Of a stretch of 64,000 nucleotides of DNA, positions 33,969 through 45,063 are shown one piece after another (position 1 is the stretch's first letter; each line of letters begins with the position of its first letter). Both the position numbers and the translations under genes were made by a program. The notes beneath the pieces are model-generated. The model ran no database searches, was not told the origin of the DNA, and worked only from the letters and a program-made list of their open reading frames with translations. The stretch comes from Candidatus Zixiibacteriota bacterium (GTDB taxonomy: Bacteria > Zixibacteria > MSB-5A5 > WJJR01): positions 60,445 to 124,444 of the forward strand of contig DASWIS010000035.1 in assembly GCA_036397555.1 (NCBI GenBank), given 5' to 3'.

Positions 33969-34646
33969 GTGACCTCTCTGGCTTTTCTGCCCGTCATTGC
34001 CGCGACACTCTTCATCGTCGGGATCCTGGCATTGGGCTTTCTGCTCTGGCAGATTCTGCGCAGTGCCCGCATGACCGACCGGGAACGTAAGTACCAGACC
34101 GGGATCTGGCGATCCGATGTTCGTCGCGCGGCGGCGGTTGTGGGAGGGCTGCTGGTCATCGGCGTGGCCAATCTCGTCTTTTGGCTCAGCAGCGAATTGA
34201 GAGCGTTTTCACCGGTCGCACCCGGCCTGCCCATCGGGATGGTCGGAGTGATCAACGAATCCGACGGCGTACCGCGTCTGGTGTTCAGCTCGATCGACCG
34301 CCATGGCCGCGAGATCTACGAAATCGTGCCGGTCCGTGACGCGGCATTCCGGATCGCCGGCGAGCGAATCCACTGGGCGCCGATCCTGGCATCGCTGGGT
34401 TTGGACGATTTTGCCAAGGTGACCGAAGTCAGCTTCCATCCGGAACCCAGAGACGGAGTCCTCACGTCGGCAACCTACCACACAAACATCCGAAGTGGTC
34501 CGACACGTCTGTACCGGCAGCTCGGCCGGTTCCGCAAATGGCTGCCGTTTGTCGAGGTTCAACGGCTGCAGTCGCCCCCGTACAACTCCAACGAGGAATT
34601 TTCCGCCCAGCTTTTCGTCGACACGACCGGTATCACTCTGCAGTAA
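33969..34646 (+). CDS. Two-helix membrane protein of unknown function
   Basis: The 225-residue protein has two N-terminal transmembrane helices (PVIAATLFIVGILALGFLLW and AAAVVGGLLVIGVANLVFWL) flanking a short basic loop, then a ~130-residue soluble domain with alternating strands and helices (FPVAPGLPIGMVGVINESDG-type segment, EFSAQLFVDTTG at the end). No family is recognised. A GTG start with a GGGAG site at 33969 was preferred; an open frame upstream carries no further helix. Confidence 0.65.
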   Translation: MTSLAFLPVIAATLFIVGILALGFLLWQILRSARMTDRERKYQTGIWRSDVRRAAAVVGGLLVIGVANLVFWLSSELRAFSPVAPGLPIGMVGVINESDGVPRLVFSSIDRHGREIYEIVPVRDAAFRIAGERIHWAPILASLGLDDFAKVTEVSFHPEPRDGVLTSATYHTNIRSGPTRLYRQLGRFRKWLPFVEVQRLQSPPYNSNEEFSAQLFVDTTGITLQ

Positions 34647-34786
34647 TCCGCGCCGCCGTGCGTGCGGTGAGGAACTCCCGTGCGGCGATGCTGTACCAAG
34701 AGTCACGCATGATCTCCCCATGCTCACTTGGGGCGACGGGAGCGGCAGGCCGGACGGCCCCCAAGAGGGGAGCTGCGGCAAAGCGG

Positions 34787-34816
34787 TTGACCGGACTGTC
34801 TGAAAACGACGATACT
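34787..34816 (+). promoter_or_regulatory. Candidate promoter of the moxR operon
   Basis: TTGACC (34787-34792) and GATACT (34811-34816) are separated by 18 bp, ~78 bp before the moxR start. The rest of the 34647-34893 gap shows no coding potential. Confidence 0.4.
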
Positions 34817-34893
34817 AATGGATTGTGTCACGCGGGGTTGCATGGCCCCGACATCCGGTCCAACGACATCCTCGCCAAGGAGCGAACGCACCC

Positions 34894-35895
<1,002 letters not shown>

Positions 35896-35952
35896 GGCCC
35901 CAGTCTCTGTGCATCTTGGAGTGAGCTTGCTGACCGCGATCTGATACGCCCC

Positions 35953-36852
35953 ATGCCCACCACCGACTACCGAAAATTCCTCGATCCCGATGTCATCTCC
36001 CGGCTGAAGTCGATGGAGCTGAAGGCGCGGCTGGTGGTCGAGGGGTTCATCACCGGGCTGCACAAGTCACCCTATCATGGATTCTCCGTCGAGTTCGCCG
36101 AGCATCGGCAATACATGCCCGGCGATGCGATCCGTAACATCGACTGGAAAGTATTCGCCAAGTCCGACCGCTATTTCGTCAAAGAGTTCGAGGAAGAAAC
36201 AAACTTGAAGTCATACATCCTGCTGGATGCTTCGCGCTCGATGCACTACACCTCCGGCAAGATCAGCAAGTTCGACTATGCCGCCAGTTTCGCGGCCGCG
36301 CTTTCATTTCTGATGCTCAAGCAGCGGGATGCCGCGGGCATGGTCGTTTTCGATGAGCGAATTCGTCACTATGTCCCGCCCAAATCGGCCTCCGTGCATC
36401 TGCACGCGCTGTTGACCACGCTGGCCGGTGTCGAGCCGTCGGGTGCGACCAATGCCGCCTCGGCCCTGCACGAGATGGCCGAGCGCATCAAACGGCGTGG
36501 ACTGATCATCGTGCTCTCCGATCTGTTCGACGATCCCACACGGGTGCTGGCCGGGCTGAAGCACTTCCGTCATCGGAAACACGAGGTGCTGGTGTTTCAC
36601 ATCCTCGATCCGGCCGAACGTGATTTCACTTTCACCGAAGAGGCATTGTTCAAGGATCTCGAAACCGGGGAAGAAATCTCGACACTGCCCTGGCAGATTC
36701 GCTCGGAGTATCAACGGTCGCTGCGCGCGCACGTCGACCGTTACCGGCGCGAATGCCGCAGCGCCTTTATCGACTATGTACCGATCGACACTCAGGTCCC
36801 GTACGACTTTGCGTTGGTCTCGTACCTGTCCAAGCGTCAACGTTTGTTCTGA
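35953..36852 (+). CDS. DUF58 (vWA-like) protein, MoxR partner
   Basis: The 299-residue protein contains the DUF58 signature (EHRQYMPGDAIRNIDWKVFAK) and a von Willebrand A-like metal site (ILLDASRSMHYTS). It lacks the N-terminal membrane helices of longer DUF58 proteins, so it is a cytosolic form. DUF58 proteins are presumed substrates or partners of MoxR. It follows moxR by 57 bp on the same strand. Confidence 0.88.
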   Translation: MPTTDYRKFLDPDVISRLKSMELKARLVVEGFITGLHKSPYHGFSVEFAEHRQYMPGDAIRNIDWKVFAKSDRYFVKEFEEETNLKSYILLDASRSMHYTSGKISKFDYAASFAAALSFLMLKQRDAAGMVVFDERIRHYVPPKSASVHLHALLTTLAGVEPSGATNAASALHEMAERIKRRGLIIVLSDLFDDPTRVLAGLKHFRHRKHEVLVFHILDPAERDFTFTEEALFKDLETGEEISTLPWQIRSEYQRSLRAHVDRYRRECRSAFIDYVPIDTQVPYDFALVSYLSKRQRLF

Positions 36853-36885
36853 ACCGATTCAACTGATCCGGAAGGCACCAGACTG

Positions 36886-37773
36886 ATGGCCAAGACATCC
36901 AAAGCCGGCGCCGATGGTCCGCTGGTCGGCGCGCACATGTCCATTGCCGGCGGCGTGTTTAATGCCGTGCTCCACGCCGAGACGGCCGGCTGCGATTGCG
37001 TGCAGCTCTTCGTCAAATCGTCGAACCAGTGGCGCGCCAAACCGCTCACCGAGGAGGAGGTCGCGCAGTTTTCCGCAGAGCGCAAGCGCACCGGGATCGA
37101 TCCGGCGATCGCGCATGCGTCGTATCTGCTCAATTGCGCGTCGCCGGATGCGGCGCTGTGGGAGAAATCACGCGATGCGCTGCTGGTCGAATACGAACGC
37201 TGCGATCAGTTGGGGATCGCCGGACTGGTGTTCCATCCGGGTTCCCATATGGGCACAGGTCCCGAACAGGGGTTGGAACGCATCGCCAATGCGATCAACC
37301 ATGTGCTGTCGAATACGCCAACGGGCCAGACGCTGATCCTGCTGGAAACGACCGCCGGGACGGGCGCGCATCTGGGTGCGACATTTGAAGAACTCAAGGC
37401 GATTCTTGACAAGGTCGATCGCGGTGAACGCGCCGGCGTCTGCCTCGACACTTGCCACATCTTCGCGGCGGGATATGACATCCGCACCGAGAAGGGCTAT
37501 AAGGACACGATGAGCAGTTTTGATTCGGTCATCGGCCTCAAGCGGCTCCATGCGATCCACTGCAATGACTCAAAGTATGATTTCGGCACGCGCAAGGACC
37601 GTCACGAACATCTCGGCAAGGGCTTTATTGGCCCCGATGCGTTCGGGTTTCTCATGCGCGATCCGCGTCTGAAACGTGTCCCCAAACTGCTGGAGACGCC
37701 GAAGGACGAAGCCGGCAAATTCGACAAGATGAACCTCGCCTTCCTGCGCAAGCAGGCGGGCGCGAAACCATAA
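36886..37773 (+). CDS. nfo: Deoxyribonuclease IV (endonuclease IV, Nfo)
   Basis: The 295-residue TIM-barrel AP endonuclease cleaves 5' of abasic sites and handles 3' blocking lesions. Zn-binding motifs are all in place: HASYLLN, HPGSHMG, LLETTAG, CLDTCHIFAAGYD, HCNDSK and the DRHEHLGKG loop. It sits between DUF58 and the TPR gene in the moxR/bat operon, an unusual place. It starts 34 bp after the DUF58 stop. Confidence 0.95.
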   Translation: MAKTSKAGADGPLVGAHMSIAGGVFNAVLHAETAGCDCVQLFVKSSNQWRAKPLTEEEVAQFSAERKRTGIDPAIAHASYLLNCASPDAALWEKSRDALLVEYERCDQLGIAGLVFHPGSHMGTGPEQGLERIANAINHVLSNTPTGQTLILLETTAGTGAHLGATFEELKAILDKVDRGERAGVCLDTCHIFAAGYDIRTEKGYKDTMSSFDSVIGLKRLHAIHCNDSKYDFGTRKDRHEHLGKGFIGPDAFGFLMRDPRLKRVPKLLETPKDEAGKFDKMNLAFLRKQAGAKP

Positions 37774-37787
37774 TCGCACGCGCTTGC

Positions 37788-39731
37788 ATGCTGTCAATGC
37801 ATCACCCAAAACCCCGATCGCTGCGGCCGCTGGTACTGTGCGCTTTGCTAGCGGTGTCTGCGCCCGGTTTGGCTCTCGCCCAGAATCCGGAGCGGACACA
37901 GCCGGGAACCCGCCTGCTCATCTCGGTGACCGAGCAACTCGACGCCGACCCGCCGGAGTCGCAACGCATCGATTCGCTGGACGTGGTCATTCCGTTGGGA
38001 CGCGAGGCGACACTGCATGCGGCGAATTTCACGCTGTATATCACGGCCACCGAGGCGGGCTCTGAGGCGGTCAGTCTACGTTACGGACTATACCGGTTCG
38101 GCCCCAACCCGACGCCGCTGTTCGAGGACGTCCACGTCGAGTACGGCGTTCCTTTGCTCATCGATCACGTCTCCGGCAAGGGGAAGTCGACTTACCGCGT
38201 TTCGATTCTGCCGTCGCGCGTCGAATTCGTCCCGTCGCGATCCCTGTCACCGAACGACACGACCGGCTGGCGGGTGGCCCCGGCGACGTATCACGAGTTC
38301 TTTGCGACACAGTTCTCATTGGCGGTCTTTCATGCCGACCGCTTGCGCCCGATTCTTGAGAACGAGTACAACACACTGCGCGATACGTTCAATCTCACTG
38401 CGCACGGTAAAGTCAGCTACTATTTCATCGATGGCGTCTGCGATGAGTTTCCCTTCGACGACGCCACCGGCCTGTCGGTCGATCCGTCACGCAACCGCGT
38501 CGTGTCCCGCTATGACGCCGATGTCAGCACGGTCAATGTGCAGGGATCGATGCTGGTCGGCCTGTATCGCTGGTGGGGATACGCGCCGGCGCTCCTGGCG
38601 CTGGGCGCATCGGCGTATGCCGATCTGTCCGACCACGAAATCCTTGGCGACTGGGCCGCCGGACGGCGCATTGCCTTAGACTCGATCGCGACGACGATCG
38701 GTTTTAAGCGGCGCGATCCGACGGCTGCTTTACATCACGCCGCCTCGTTCGTGCGCTGGCTGATCGCGACGCATGGTCGCGGTCAGTTCCGGGACCTCTA
38801 CGACCGCGCCACCGATCTGTCGGTGCACCGCGCCGTGTGGTCGGTGTACGGCAAGACTCTCGGCGAGCTGGAAACCGACTGGGCGCAATACTTGAACGCG
38901 CGAACGTTTTCTTCCGAGGAACTCTACAATGAGGCGATACGGGATCGTTACTACCATCGGCTGGAGCGTTCGCTGCGCCTGCTGGAGGAAGCGGTGACGG
39001 TCGCGCCGTTGCCGGAGCCGACGGTGCGCCGCGATCTGGGATACGCCTACGGACACATCGGCGCCTGGGAAAAATCATCGTCGGCATTCTACTGGCTCTA
39101 CAAGCGTTTCCCACAGGAGTTGTCGTATTACACGCTTTTGGGCGAGGCGTATTGGGCGCAGGGCGACTGGGTCAATGCGGCGCTGGCCTTCAACGCGCTG
39201 GTCGAGCAGGACAGCATCAACGGACTGGCGTTCTTGCGCTTGGGGGACATCCAGTACGACCGGCGCCGGGTGGACTCGGCCGTGACGCTCTGGCAGCGGG
39301 GACTGGTGTCTCGAACCGCGCCGCGCACTCACGCCGATCTGCTGTTACGCATCGGCCGGAGCCTGCGTGATGACCCCAAAACTTATTTGGCACGGCCGTA
39401 TTTCGTCGAGGCGCTGACGATCGTCAATCAGCAATTGGAAACAAACTTCGGCGATCCGGGTATCTGGGCACAAGCGGCGGAAGCGCTCATGGAGCTGGAC
39501 AGTCTCGATGTCGCGTTCCAGCACTTGGAAGCAGCCGCCTACATCGCCGATGCGGTGGTCGACCGTGCTCACATCGCGCGCCTGATCGGCCAATGCCACG
39601 ACCGACGCGGTGAGCGCGCGCTGGCAATCGAAGCGTACGATCAGGTTTTTGCGATGCCGTCACCCTACGCCGAACAAGTGGCTGCGCGCGACTTGATCAA
39701 CAAACCCGATAACGGGCGTCGTTTGAACTGA
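37788..39731 (+). CDS. Exported peptidase-MA-like and TPR protein
   Basis: The 647-residue protein has a signal peptide (LVLCALLAVSAPGLALA). The middle has the architecture of a peptidase_MA-like domain (YYFIDGVCDEFPFDD ... GKTLGELETDWAQYL) but no HExxH metal site is present, so a gluzincin activity is unlikely. The C-terminal ~250 residues are TPR repeats (YGHIGAWEKSSSAFYWLYKR, YWAQGDWVNAALAFNALVEQ, YDRRRVDSAVTLWQRGLV). The last 2 bp of its stop overlap the start of the vWA gene, so the two are translated together. Probable periplasmic scaffold. Confidence 0.7.
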   Translation: MLSMHHPKPRSLRPLVLCALLAVSAPGLALAQNPERTQPGTRLLISVTEQLDADPPESQRIDSLDVVIPLGREATLHAANFTLYITATEAGSEAVSLRYGLYRFGPNPTPLFEDVHVEYGVPLLIDHVSGKGKSTYRVSILPSRVEFVPSRSLSPNDTTGWRVAPATYHEFFATQFSLAVFHADRLRPILENEYNTLRDTFNLTAHGKVSYYFIDGVCDEFPFDDATGLSVDPSRNRVVSRYDADVSTVNVQGSMLVGLYRWWGYAPALLALGASAYADLSDHEILGDWAAGRRIALDSIATTIGFKRRDPTAALHHAASFVRWLIATHGRGQFRDLYDRATDLSVHRAVWSVYGKTLGELETDWAQYLNARTFSSEELYNEAIRDRYYHRLERSLRLLEEAVTVAPLPEPTVRRDLGYAYGHIGAWEKSSSAFYWLYKRFPQELSYYTLLGEAYWAQGDWVNAALAFNALVEQDSINGLAFLRLGDIQYDRRRVDSAVTLWQRGLVSRTAPRTHADLLLRIGRSLRDDPKTYLARPYFVEALTIVNQQLETNFGDPGIWAQAAEALMELDSLDVAFQHLEAAAYIADAVVDRAHIARLIGQCHDRRGERALAIEAYDQVFAMPSPYAEQVAARDLINKPDNGRRLN

Positions 39732-41887
39732 TGAACTTCTTGAATTCCGCCATCCTCGCGGGACTGGCCGCCGCGCTCGTGCCGCTGCTGATTCACCTGC
39801 TGAATCGGCGACAGCTCCGCACGGTCGAGTTTTCGTCGGTGATGTTCCTGCGCGATTTGCGCAAGACGCGGATGCGCCGCCTCCAGTGGCGACGCTGGCT
39901 GCTGTTGACCATCCGCACGCTGATGATCGCGCTGGCGGTGCTGGCATTTGCGCGTCCGGCTCTGAAAGGCGGGTTGTTCGCCGCATTGGGTTCGCGCGCG
40001 CGGACAACAGCCGTGCTCGCCGTCGACCGTTCCGCCTCGATGGCGCTGGAAACTCCCAACGGCACGGCCTACGACCGCGCGCAACGTAAGATTGCCTCGA
40101 TGGCCGATCTCTGGGGTGAAGGGGATGAGGCGATTGCCCTGCCGTTTGACATCCACCCGCCGCCGACGCTGCCGCCGACCGCCGATATCGCGGCCCTGAC
40201 CAAACGTCTCGCGGAAACACCGGTCGGAAATGCCGGCACCGATGCCGGCGCGGCCATCACCGCGGGGCTGGCCGCCTTGCGGCAGTCGGAGAATCTCAAC
40301 CGCGAGTTGTATCTCTTCAGCGATTTTCGCCGCGAGGGATTCATCCACACGACGATCGCGCCGCCGCAGCCCGGCGACGGGAATGTGACGATCTATGCGG
40401 TCGACGTGTCGGAACCGGGTGCTTACGACCTGGGTGTCGGCCGGGTGAATCTTGAAAACCAGTTGATCGAGCCGTTGTCGCCGTTTCGTCTCAGCGCCAC
40501 CGTCAGCAACAACACTGATGCCGACGTCGACAAACTACTGGTCAGTCTGTTCATCGACGGGCGACGCATTGCCCAAAACACCGCCAACGTCGGACCGGGC
40601 GCGAGTGCAACAATCACCTTCGATGCGGCGGTGGAGTCGCCGGGGGTGCACGATGGCTTTGTCGAGATCTCCGCCGACGACAACACGCTCAACAACCGCC
40701 GGTATTTTGCCGTGACGGTCCCCGATCGGATCAAGGTTCTGCTCGCCGCCGATTCTCCGTCCGGGCGGCTCGCGGCCGGTTTGGCGCTGGCGCCCGATCC
40801 GACGGCGCAGCGTCGCATCGACGTCACGCATGCGACAGTCGATGATCTGCCAGGGACTAATCTCTTCGATTTTGATTGTGTAGTGATCACCGACTGGCGT
40901 TCGCCGCAGCGCGCGGTCGTCGATCATCTGACCCGTTATGTGCGCGCCGGAGGGGGAGTTTTCGCGGTGCCATCGTTCGATGCCGACACCACGTCATGGA
41001 ACATGCTGCTGGCCGGGCCGTATTTCTCGCGCCGCCTCGGACAGCCGCCGTCATTGCCGGAGCCCGATCGGTACTTTGTCTGGGAAGACTTCGACTGGAG
41101 CCATCCGATCTGGTCGGTCTACGCCGAGGTCAGCCGCGAGAAGATTCCCGAGCTGCGCTGGTATGCGATCTTCCGTACCGAAGGCGATGACGTCGGGCGC
41201 ACGTTGGTCCGCTTTTCCGGCGGACGCCCGGCGCTGCAGGAAATCCACCTCGACGCGGGCAAACTGTTGGTCCTGTGGACGCCGATGAATGCGCCGTACA
41301 CCAATTTTCCGTTGCGTTCGATCTTCGTACCGTTCATGAACCGGCTGGCTGAGTACTGCGCCGCCGATGTCGGCGAACGGCGCGGCGATTTCCTGGTCGG
41401 CGAACCGATCAGCCGCGAATTGACGTCGGCGCTCTCGGCCGACGCCGTCCTGGAGGTGATCGCTCCCGACGGCAGCCGCCTGATGCCAGGTATCGACCGG
41501 GGAGCGACTCAGGTGCGCATCACGCTCGACGGTCGTCCCGATCCGGGAGTTTACCGTGTGGTGGCCGGCTCCGGCGGCGATGCCGCCATCGATGCCTTCA
41601 GCGTCAACCTCGACCCCCTGGAGACTGCGCCCGCGCAAATCAGCCGTGAGGAGCTGACGCGGCGGCTGGAGGGATATAACGTGGTCTTTGTTGACGGCGA
41701 GGAACCATTGACGGCCGCCGTCAATCAGATTCGTTACGGCACCGAGATCCGTCCCGCCTTCCTCTGGGCGGTGGCGGCGCTGTTTTTCCTCGAAATGCTG
41801 GTTGCGCGCACGCGCAAACGCGAGATGCCGCTCTCCGGGGATGCGATCGGTGAACCCGTGCGCGCGGCGGCGATCGCCGCCGAATAG
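39731..41887 (+). CDS. BatA-like vWA membrane protein
   Basis: The 718-residue protein starts with the Bat N-terminal domain: two helices around AGLAAALVPLLIHLLNRRQLRTVEFSSVMFL and LLLTIRTLMIALAVLAFARP (BatA/'aerotolerance' signature). A vWA domain follows with metal-site motif DRSASM, and a C-terminal membrane helix (FLWAVAALFFLEMLVA). Bat proteins work with MoxR/DUF58 in envelope stress or assembly. The TGATG overlap with the TPR gene upstream fixes the start. Confidence 0.85.
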   Translation: MNFLNSAILAGLAAALVPLLIHLLNRRQLRTVEFSSVMFLRDLRKTRMRRLQWRRWLLLTIRTLMIALAVLAFARPALKGGLFAALGSRARTTAVLAVDRSASMALETPNGTAYDRAQRKIASMADLWGEGDEAIALPFDIHPPPTLPPTADIAALTKRLAETPVGNAGTDAGAAITAGLAALRQSENLNRELYLFSDFRREGFIHTTIAPPQPGDGNVTIYAVDVSEPGAYDLGVGRVNLENQLIEPLSPFRLSATVSNNTDADVDKLLVSLFIDGRRIAQNTANVGPGASATITFDAAVESPGVHDGFVEISADDNTLNNRRYFAVTVPDRIKVLLAADSPSGRLAAGLALAPDPTAQRRIDVTHATVDDLPGTNLFDFDCVVITDWRSPQRAVVDHLTRYVRAGGGVFAVPSFDADTTSWNMLLAGPYFSRRLGQPPSLPEPDRYFVWEDFDWSHPIWSVYAEVSREKIPELRWYAIFRTEGDDVGRTLVRFSGGRPALQEIHLDAGKLLVLWTPMNAPYTNFPLRSIFVPFMNRLAEYCAADVGERRGDFLVGEPISRELTSALSADAVLEVIAPDGSRLMPGIDRGATQVRITLDGRPDPGVYRVVAGSGGDAAIDAFSVNLDPLETAPAQISREELTRRLEGYNVVFVDGEEPLTAAVNQIRYGTEIRPAFLWAVAALFFLEMLVARTRKREMPLSGDAIGEPVRAAAIAAE

Positions 41888-41922
41888 CCCGCCGGTTTCC
41901 CCAGCACCGGGATTCCAGGTGC

Positions 41923-43866
41923 ATGTCCGATCCCCGATCCGCTTTCTTGTCTCGCATGATTCTGGTCGCGCTCCATGGAATCGGCAAACGCTACCCGACC
42001 GGAGTGGTCCTCTCCGGCATCGACTGGGAGATCAAGTCCGGCGAGAAGATCGCGTTGGTCGGGCGCAATGGCTCGGGCAAGTCGACGCTGATGGGCATTC
42101 TGTCGGGACGCATGACCCCCGACGCCGGAATCCGGACGCTGGGGCGCGGCGTGCGCATCCTCGAGCTGGATCAGATTCCCGACCGCACGATCGAACAATC
42201 GTTGTTTGAGTATGTCCGCGATGCCCGCGCCGACATCCTCGCGTTGCGTGCGCGTCTGGATGAATTGACGCGGGCGGTGGCGGCGGCTCCCGACGACGAA
42301 GATCTTCACACGAAGCTAGGCGGGGCGCAGACGGAGTTTGAGCATCTCGGCGGGTACGATCTGGATCGACAGGTCGAGGTAACGTTAGGCGGCCTGGGTT
42401 TTCCGACCTCGGCATGGCGACGTCGGGTCGGCCTGCTCTCCGGCGGCGAACGGACCCGGGCCGAGTTGGCCCGGTTGCTCCTGCGTCCGGCCGATCTGTT
42501 GCTGTTGGACGAACCGACTAATCATCTCGACATTCCCGCGGTCGAGTGGCTGGAGACATTCCTGACCGAATCGACTGCCGCGGTCGTGCTGATTTCGCAC
42601 GACCGCGTCTTCCTCGAGCGTTTTGCCGGAAGTGTCGTCGATCTGTCGCACAAGGAATTGGAGTTTTACGATGGCGACTACGTCTACTACCGCCGCGCCA
42701 AGCCCGAACGCCGCGCCCGGCAGCAGAAGGCATTTGATCTGCAGGCGGCCGAGATCGCCCGTATCGAAGAGTTCATCGTCAAAAACATTGCCGGACAGAA
42801 AACCAAACAGGCGCAGTCCCGCCGTAAAGCGCTCGGCAAGCTCGAGCGTCTGGAGCAGCCCAAGGGCGACGGCGCGACGATGCGCCTGCGCTTTGAAGCC
42901 CAGCGGCGGTCGTTTCGCGAGGTGCTGATTGTCGAGGACCTGAGCAAATCAATCGGCGAACTGACACTGTTGGACAATGTATCGTTCGCCTGCGAACGCG
43001 GCGACAAGATCGGCGTGATCGGCCCCAACGGCTCGGGGAAATCGACGCTCCTGCGTATGCTGATCGGCGACGATGTGGATTACGATGGCACCATCCGCAT
43101 CGGCGAACGGGTCAACATCGCCTACTTCGACCAGCATCTCGCGACACTCGACGGCACCGGCACTGTCATCGACGAAATCTGGAATGCGCACCCGCAGTTT
43201 GAGGCCGGACCGTTGCGCAGCTATCTCGCGCGGTTTCTGTTCACGGGCGATGATGTCTTCAAGAATGTCGTCGACCTCTCCGGCGGTGAGAAAAACCGAC
43301 TGGCGCTGGCGCGGTTGATGCTTACGAATGCGAACTGTCTGGTGCTCGATGAGCCAACCAATCATCTCGATGTCGACGCGCGCGAGGTGCTCGAAGAGGC
43401 ACTGGCGCAGTTTGAGGGCACCGCCATCGTCGTCAGTCACGACCGGCGATTCCTCGATCGCTTCACAACAAAGATTCTGTATGTCGCCGATGGCGGCGTT
43501 GCGATGTCGCTGGGAAACTACTCCGACTGGTCTCATCGGCAACAACAGGACGCCGTGTTACGTGCAGCAGCCGAATCGCCAAAGGAACCATCCGACGCCG
43601 CGCAACAGTGGCAGGAGCAGAAGAAAGCCCGCTCCGAACAGCGCCGCATTCAGCGCAAGCGAGAAGAGATTGAATGCCAAATCGCCGAGACCGAACGGGG
43701 TTTGGAAAGAATCGAAACCGAACTCGCCGACGAATCCAGCGCCCGCGACTGGCAGCGGCTGGCAGCGTTGACCGAAGAACGCGCGACACTCTACGAGCGG
43801 CTGACCGGATTATACAGCGCACTCGAAGAGTTCACGATCTCCGATACAGAAGGGCCTGCGCCGTGA
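41923..43866 (+). CDS. ABC-F family ATPase (Uup-like)
   Basis: The 647-residue protein has two ABC domains and no membrane part, the ABC-F layout. Domain 1: Walker A GRNGSGKST, signature LSGGERTRAELARLLL, Walker B LLLDEPTNHLD. A linker (IEEFIVKNIAGQKTKQAQSR) joins domain 2: GPNGSGKST, LSGGEKNRLALARLML, LVLDEPTNHLD. A C-terminal Arg/Glu coiled coil (~575-647) resembles the DNA-binding tail of Uup. These proteins act on the ribosome, DNA or antibiotic resistance; this one is unassigned. The start may also be the ATG at 41956 (MILVAL), the usual family start. Confidence 0.9.
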   Translation: MSDPRSAFLSRMILVALHGIGKRYPTGVVLSGIDWEIKSGEKIALVGRNGSGKSTLMGILSGRMTPDAGIRTLGRGVRILELDQIPDRTIEQSLFEYVRDARADILALRARLDELTRAVAAAPDDEDLHTKLGGAQTEFEHLGGYDLDRQVEVTLGGLGFPTSAWRRRVGLLSGGERTRAELARLLLRPADLLLLDEPTNHLDIPAVEWLETFLTESTAAVVLISHDRVFLERFAGSVVDLSHKELEFYDGDYVYYRRAKPERRARQQKAFDLQAAEIARIEEFIVKNIAGQKTKQAQSRRKALGKLERLEQPKGDGATMRLRFEAQRRSFREVLIVEDLSKSIGELTLLDNVSFACERGDKIGVIGPNGSGKSTLLRMLIGDDVDYDGTIRIGERVNIAYFDQHLATLDGTGTVIDEIWNAHPQFEAGPLRSYLARFLFTGDDVFKNVVDLSGGEKNRLALARLMLTNANCLVLDEPTNHLDVDAREVLEEALAQFEGTAIVVSHDRRFLDRFTTKILYVADGGVAMSLGNYSDWSHRQQQDAVLRAAAESPKEPSDAAQQWQEQKKARSEQRRIQRKREEIECQIAETERGLERIETELADESSARDWQRLAALTEERATLYERLTGLYSALEEFTISDTEGPAP

Positions 43867-43899
43867 TGTCTCCCGCCCTCGGGTAACGGTCCTATCACG

Positions 43900-44859
43900 T
43901 CACGGACCTCCCAGTTGCTGCAGAACTGTCTTCTCCCCACGTCGAAATTGCTTCGAAACCGTGGGCCGCCTCTGCCTGCGGGACTGCTTCTCCACCCACT
44001 GCCGGAAAAACCGCCCCGATTCGATCTCACGCAGCAATCGCCGCATCGCGCGACGCGTGCCCTCTGAGATGATCTCCGGCCCGGCAACGGCTGCGCCATA
44101 CGCTGCGGTCGGCGAGATGGCGTCGTACATCCCGGCCAATCCATCGCGCTTGATCAGATCGACGATCAGATCAATTTGATAGACACATTCGAGGTACGCC
44201 GCATGCGGCGGATGCCCGGTGCGAACCAGAGTCTCGACGCCTGCCTGCAAGAGCGCACCCAATCCGCCGCAGAGAACCGCCTGCTCACCGAACAGATCGC
44301 CCACCGCTTCGAGTGCAAATGTCGTTTCGATGGCGCCGGCGGAAATGCAGCCGACCGCCCTGGCCAGCGCCAGTCCGATGGGACGTGCCCGTCGGCTGGC
44401 ATTCTGATACACAGCGAAGAAACAGCCGACACCGTCGCGCTGTCCGCGCAATTCACGGAGTCGTTTGCCCGGTCCCAACGGCGCAATCAGCACAACATCG
44501 ACGCCCTTCGGTGGTTTGACCATGCCGAAATGCACCGACGATGCGTGTGCAAACACCAGCATCTGCCCGGTTCGGAGATTGGGACGAATGTCGTATGTGA
44601 ACAGACGCCCGTGCAGATGATCGGGGGCAAGGACGAAGATAATGTCCGTATTGCGAACCGCATCTCTTGGTGTGACGACGGCCAAGCGGTCGCGACGGGC
44701 GGCACGTCGCGAACCGCTGCGTGGCGGTAGCCCGACAATCGGCGCAAATCCCGCGTCGCGCAAGTTCAACGCCTGCGCGCGTCCCTGGGCGCCATATCCC
44801 AGAACGGCGATGCGTTTCCCTTTTAGCGGTCTGAGTGGCGCAGTTCGTATGACACGCAT
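43900..44859 (-). CDS. Divergent ketol-acid reductoisomerase (IlvC-like)
   Basis: The 319-residue protein has the KARI fold: Rossmann motif GYGAQGRAQALNLRDAGF, the cofactor loop with Arg/Ser (LPPRSGSRRAARRD), AHASSVHFG in place of AHGFxIHF, and the knotted C-terminal domain with the metal ligands ETTFALEAVGDLFGEQAVLCGG. In normal KARI a conserved Lys occurs in APKGPGH; here the sequence is APLGPGK, a Lys-to-Leu change, so catalysis may be altered. No other ilv gene is near. It may have a new substrate or be a paralogue of a second ilvC. ATG start at 44859 with a weak site. Confidence 0.8.
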   Translation of the reverse strand: MRVIRTAPLRPLKGKRIAVLGYGAQGRAQALNLRDAGFAPIVGLPPRSGSRRAARRDRLAVVTPRDAVRNTDIIFVLAPDHLHGRLFTYDIRPNLRTGQMLVFAHASSVHFGMVKPPKGVDVVLIAPLGPGKRLRELRGQRDGVGCFFAVYQNASRRARPIGLALARAVGCISAGAIETTFALEAVGDLFGEQAVLCGGLGALLQAGVETLVRTGHPPHAAYLECVYQIDLIVDLIKRDGLAGMYDAISPTAAYGAAVAGPEIISEGTRRAMRRLLREIESGRFFRQWVEKQSRRQRRPTVSKQFRRGEKTVLQQLGGP

Positions 44860-45063
44860 GGCCACGATAACTCAGGATTCATTCTGTGCCAGTCGGCCCT
44901 GGGGCCGACGGTCATCGCGCAACGATGAGATCGCGACGAACGAAGTCGCCCGGGTCATCGACCCCCGGCCCCCCAGAGGCTGACCCGCACACTTCGCCAC
45001 CAGCAGGCCACGGCCATCATAGCGGACAAATCGTTACGACTTCAAGCTGTGATTGGAAATTCG

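Noticed and set aside
44866..45063. tRNA-like stretch between the KARI and MacB genes
   Set aside because: No T-loop consensus or cloverleaf could be traced.
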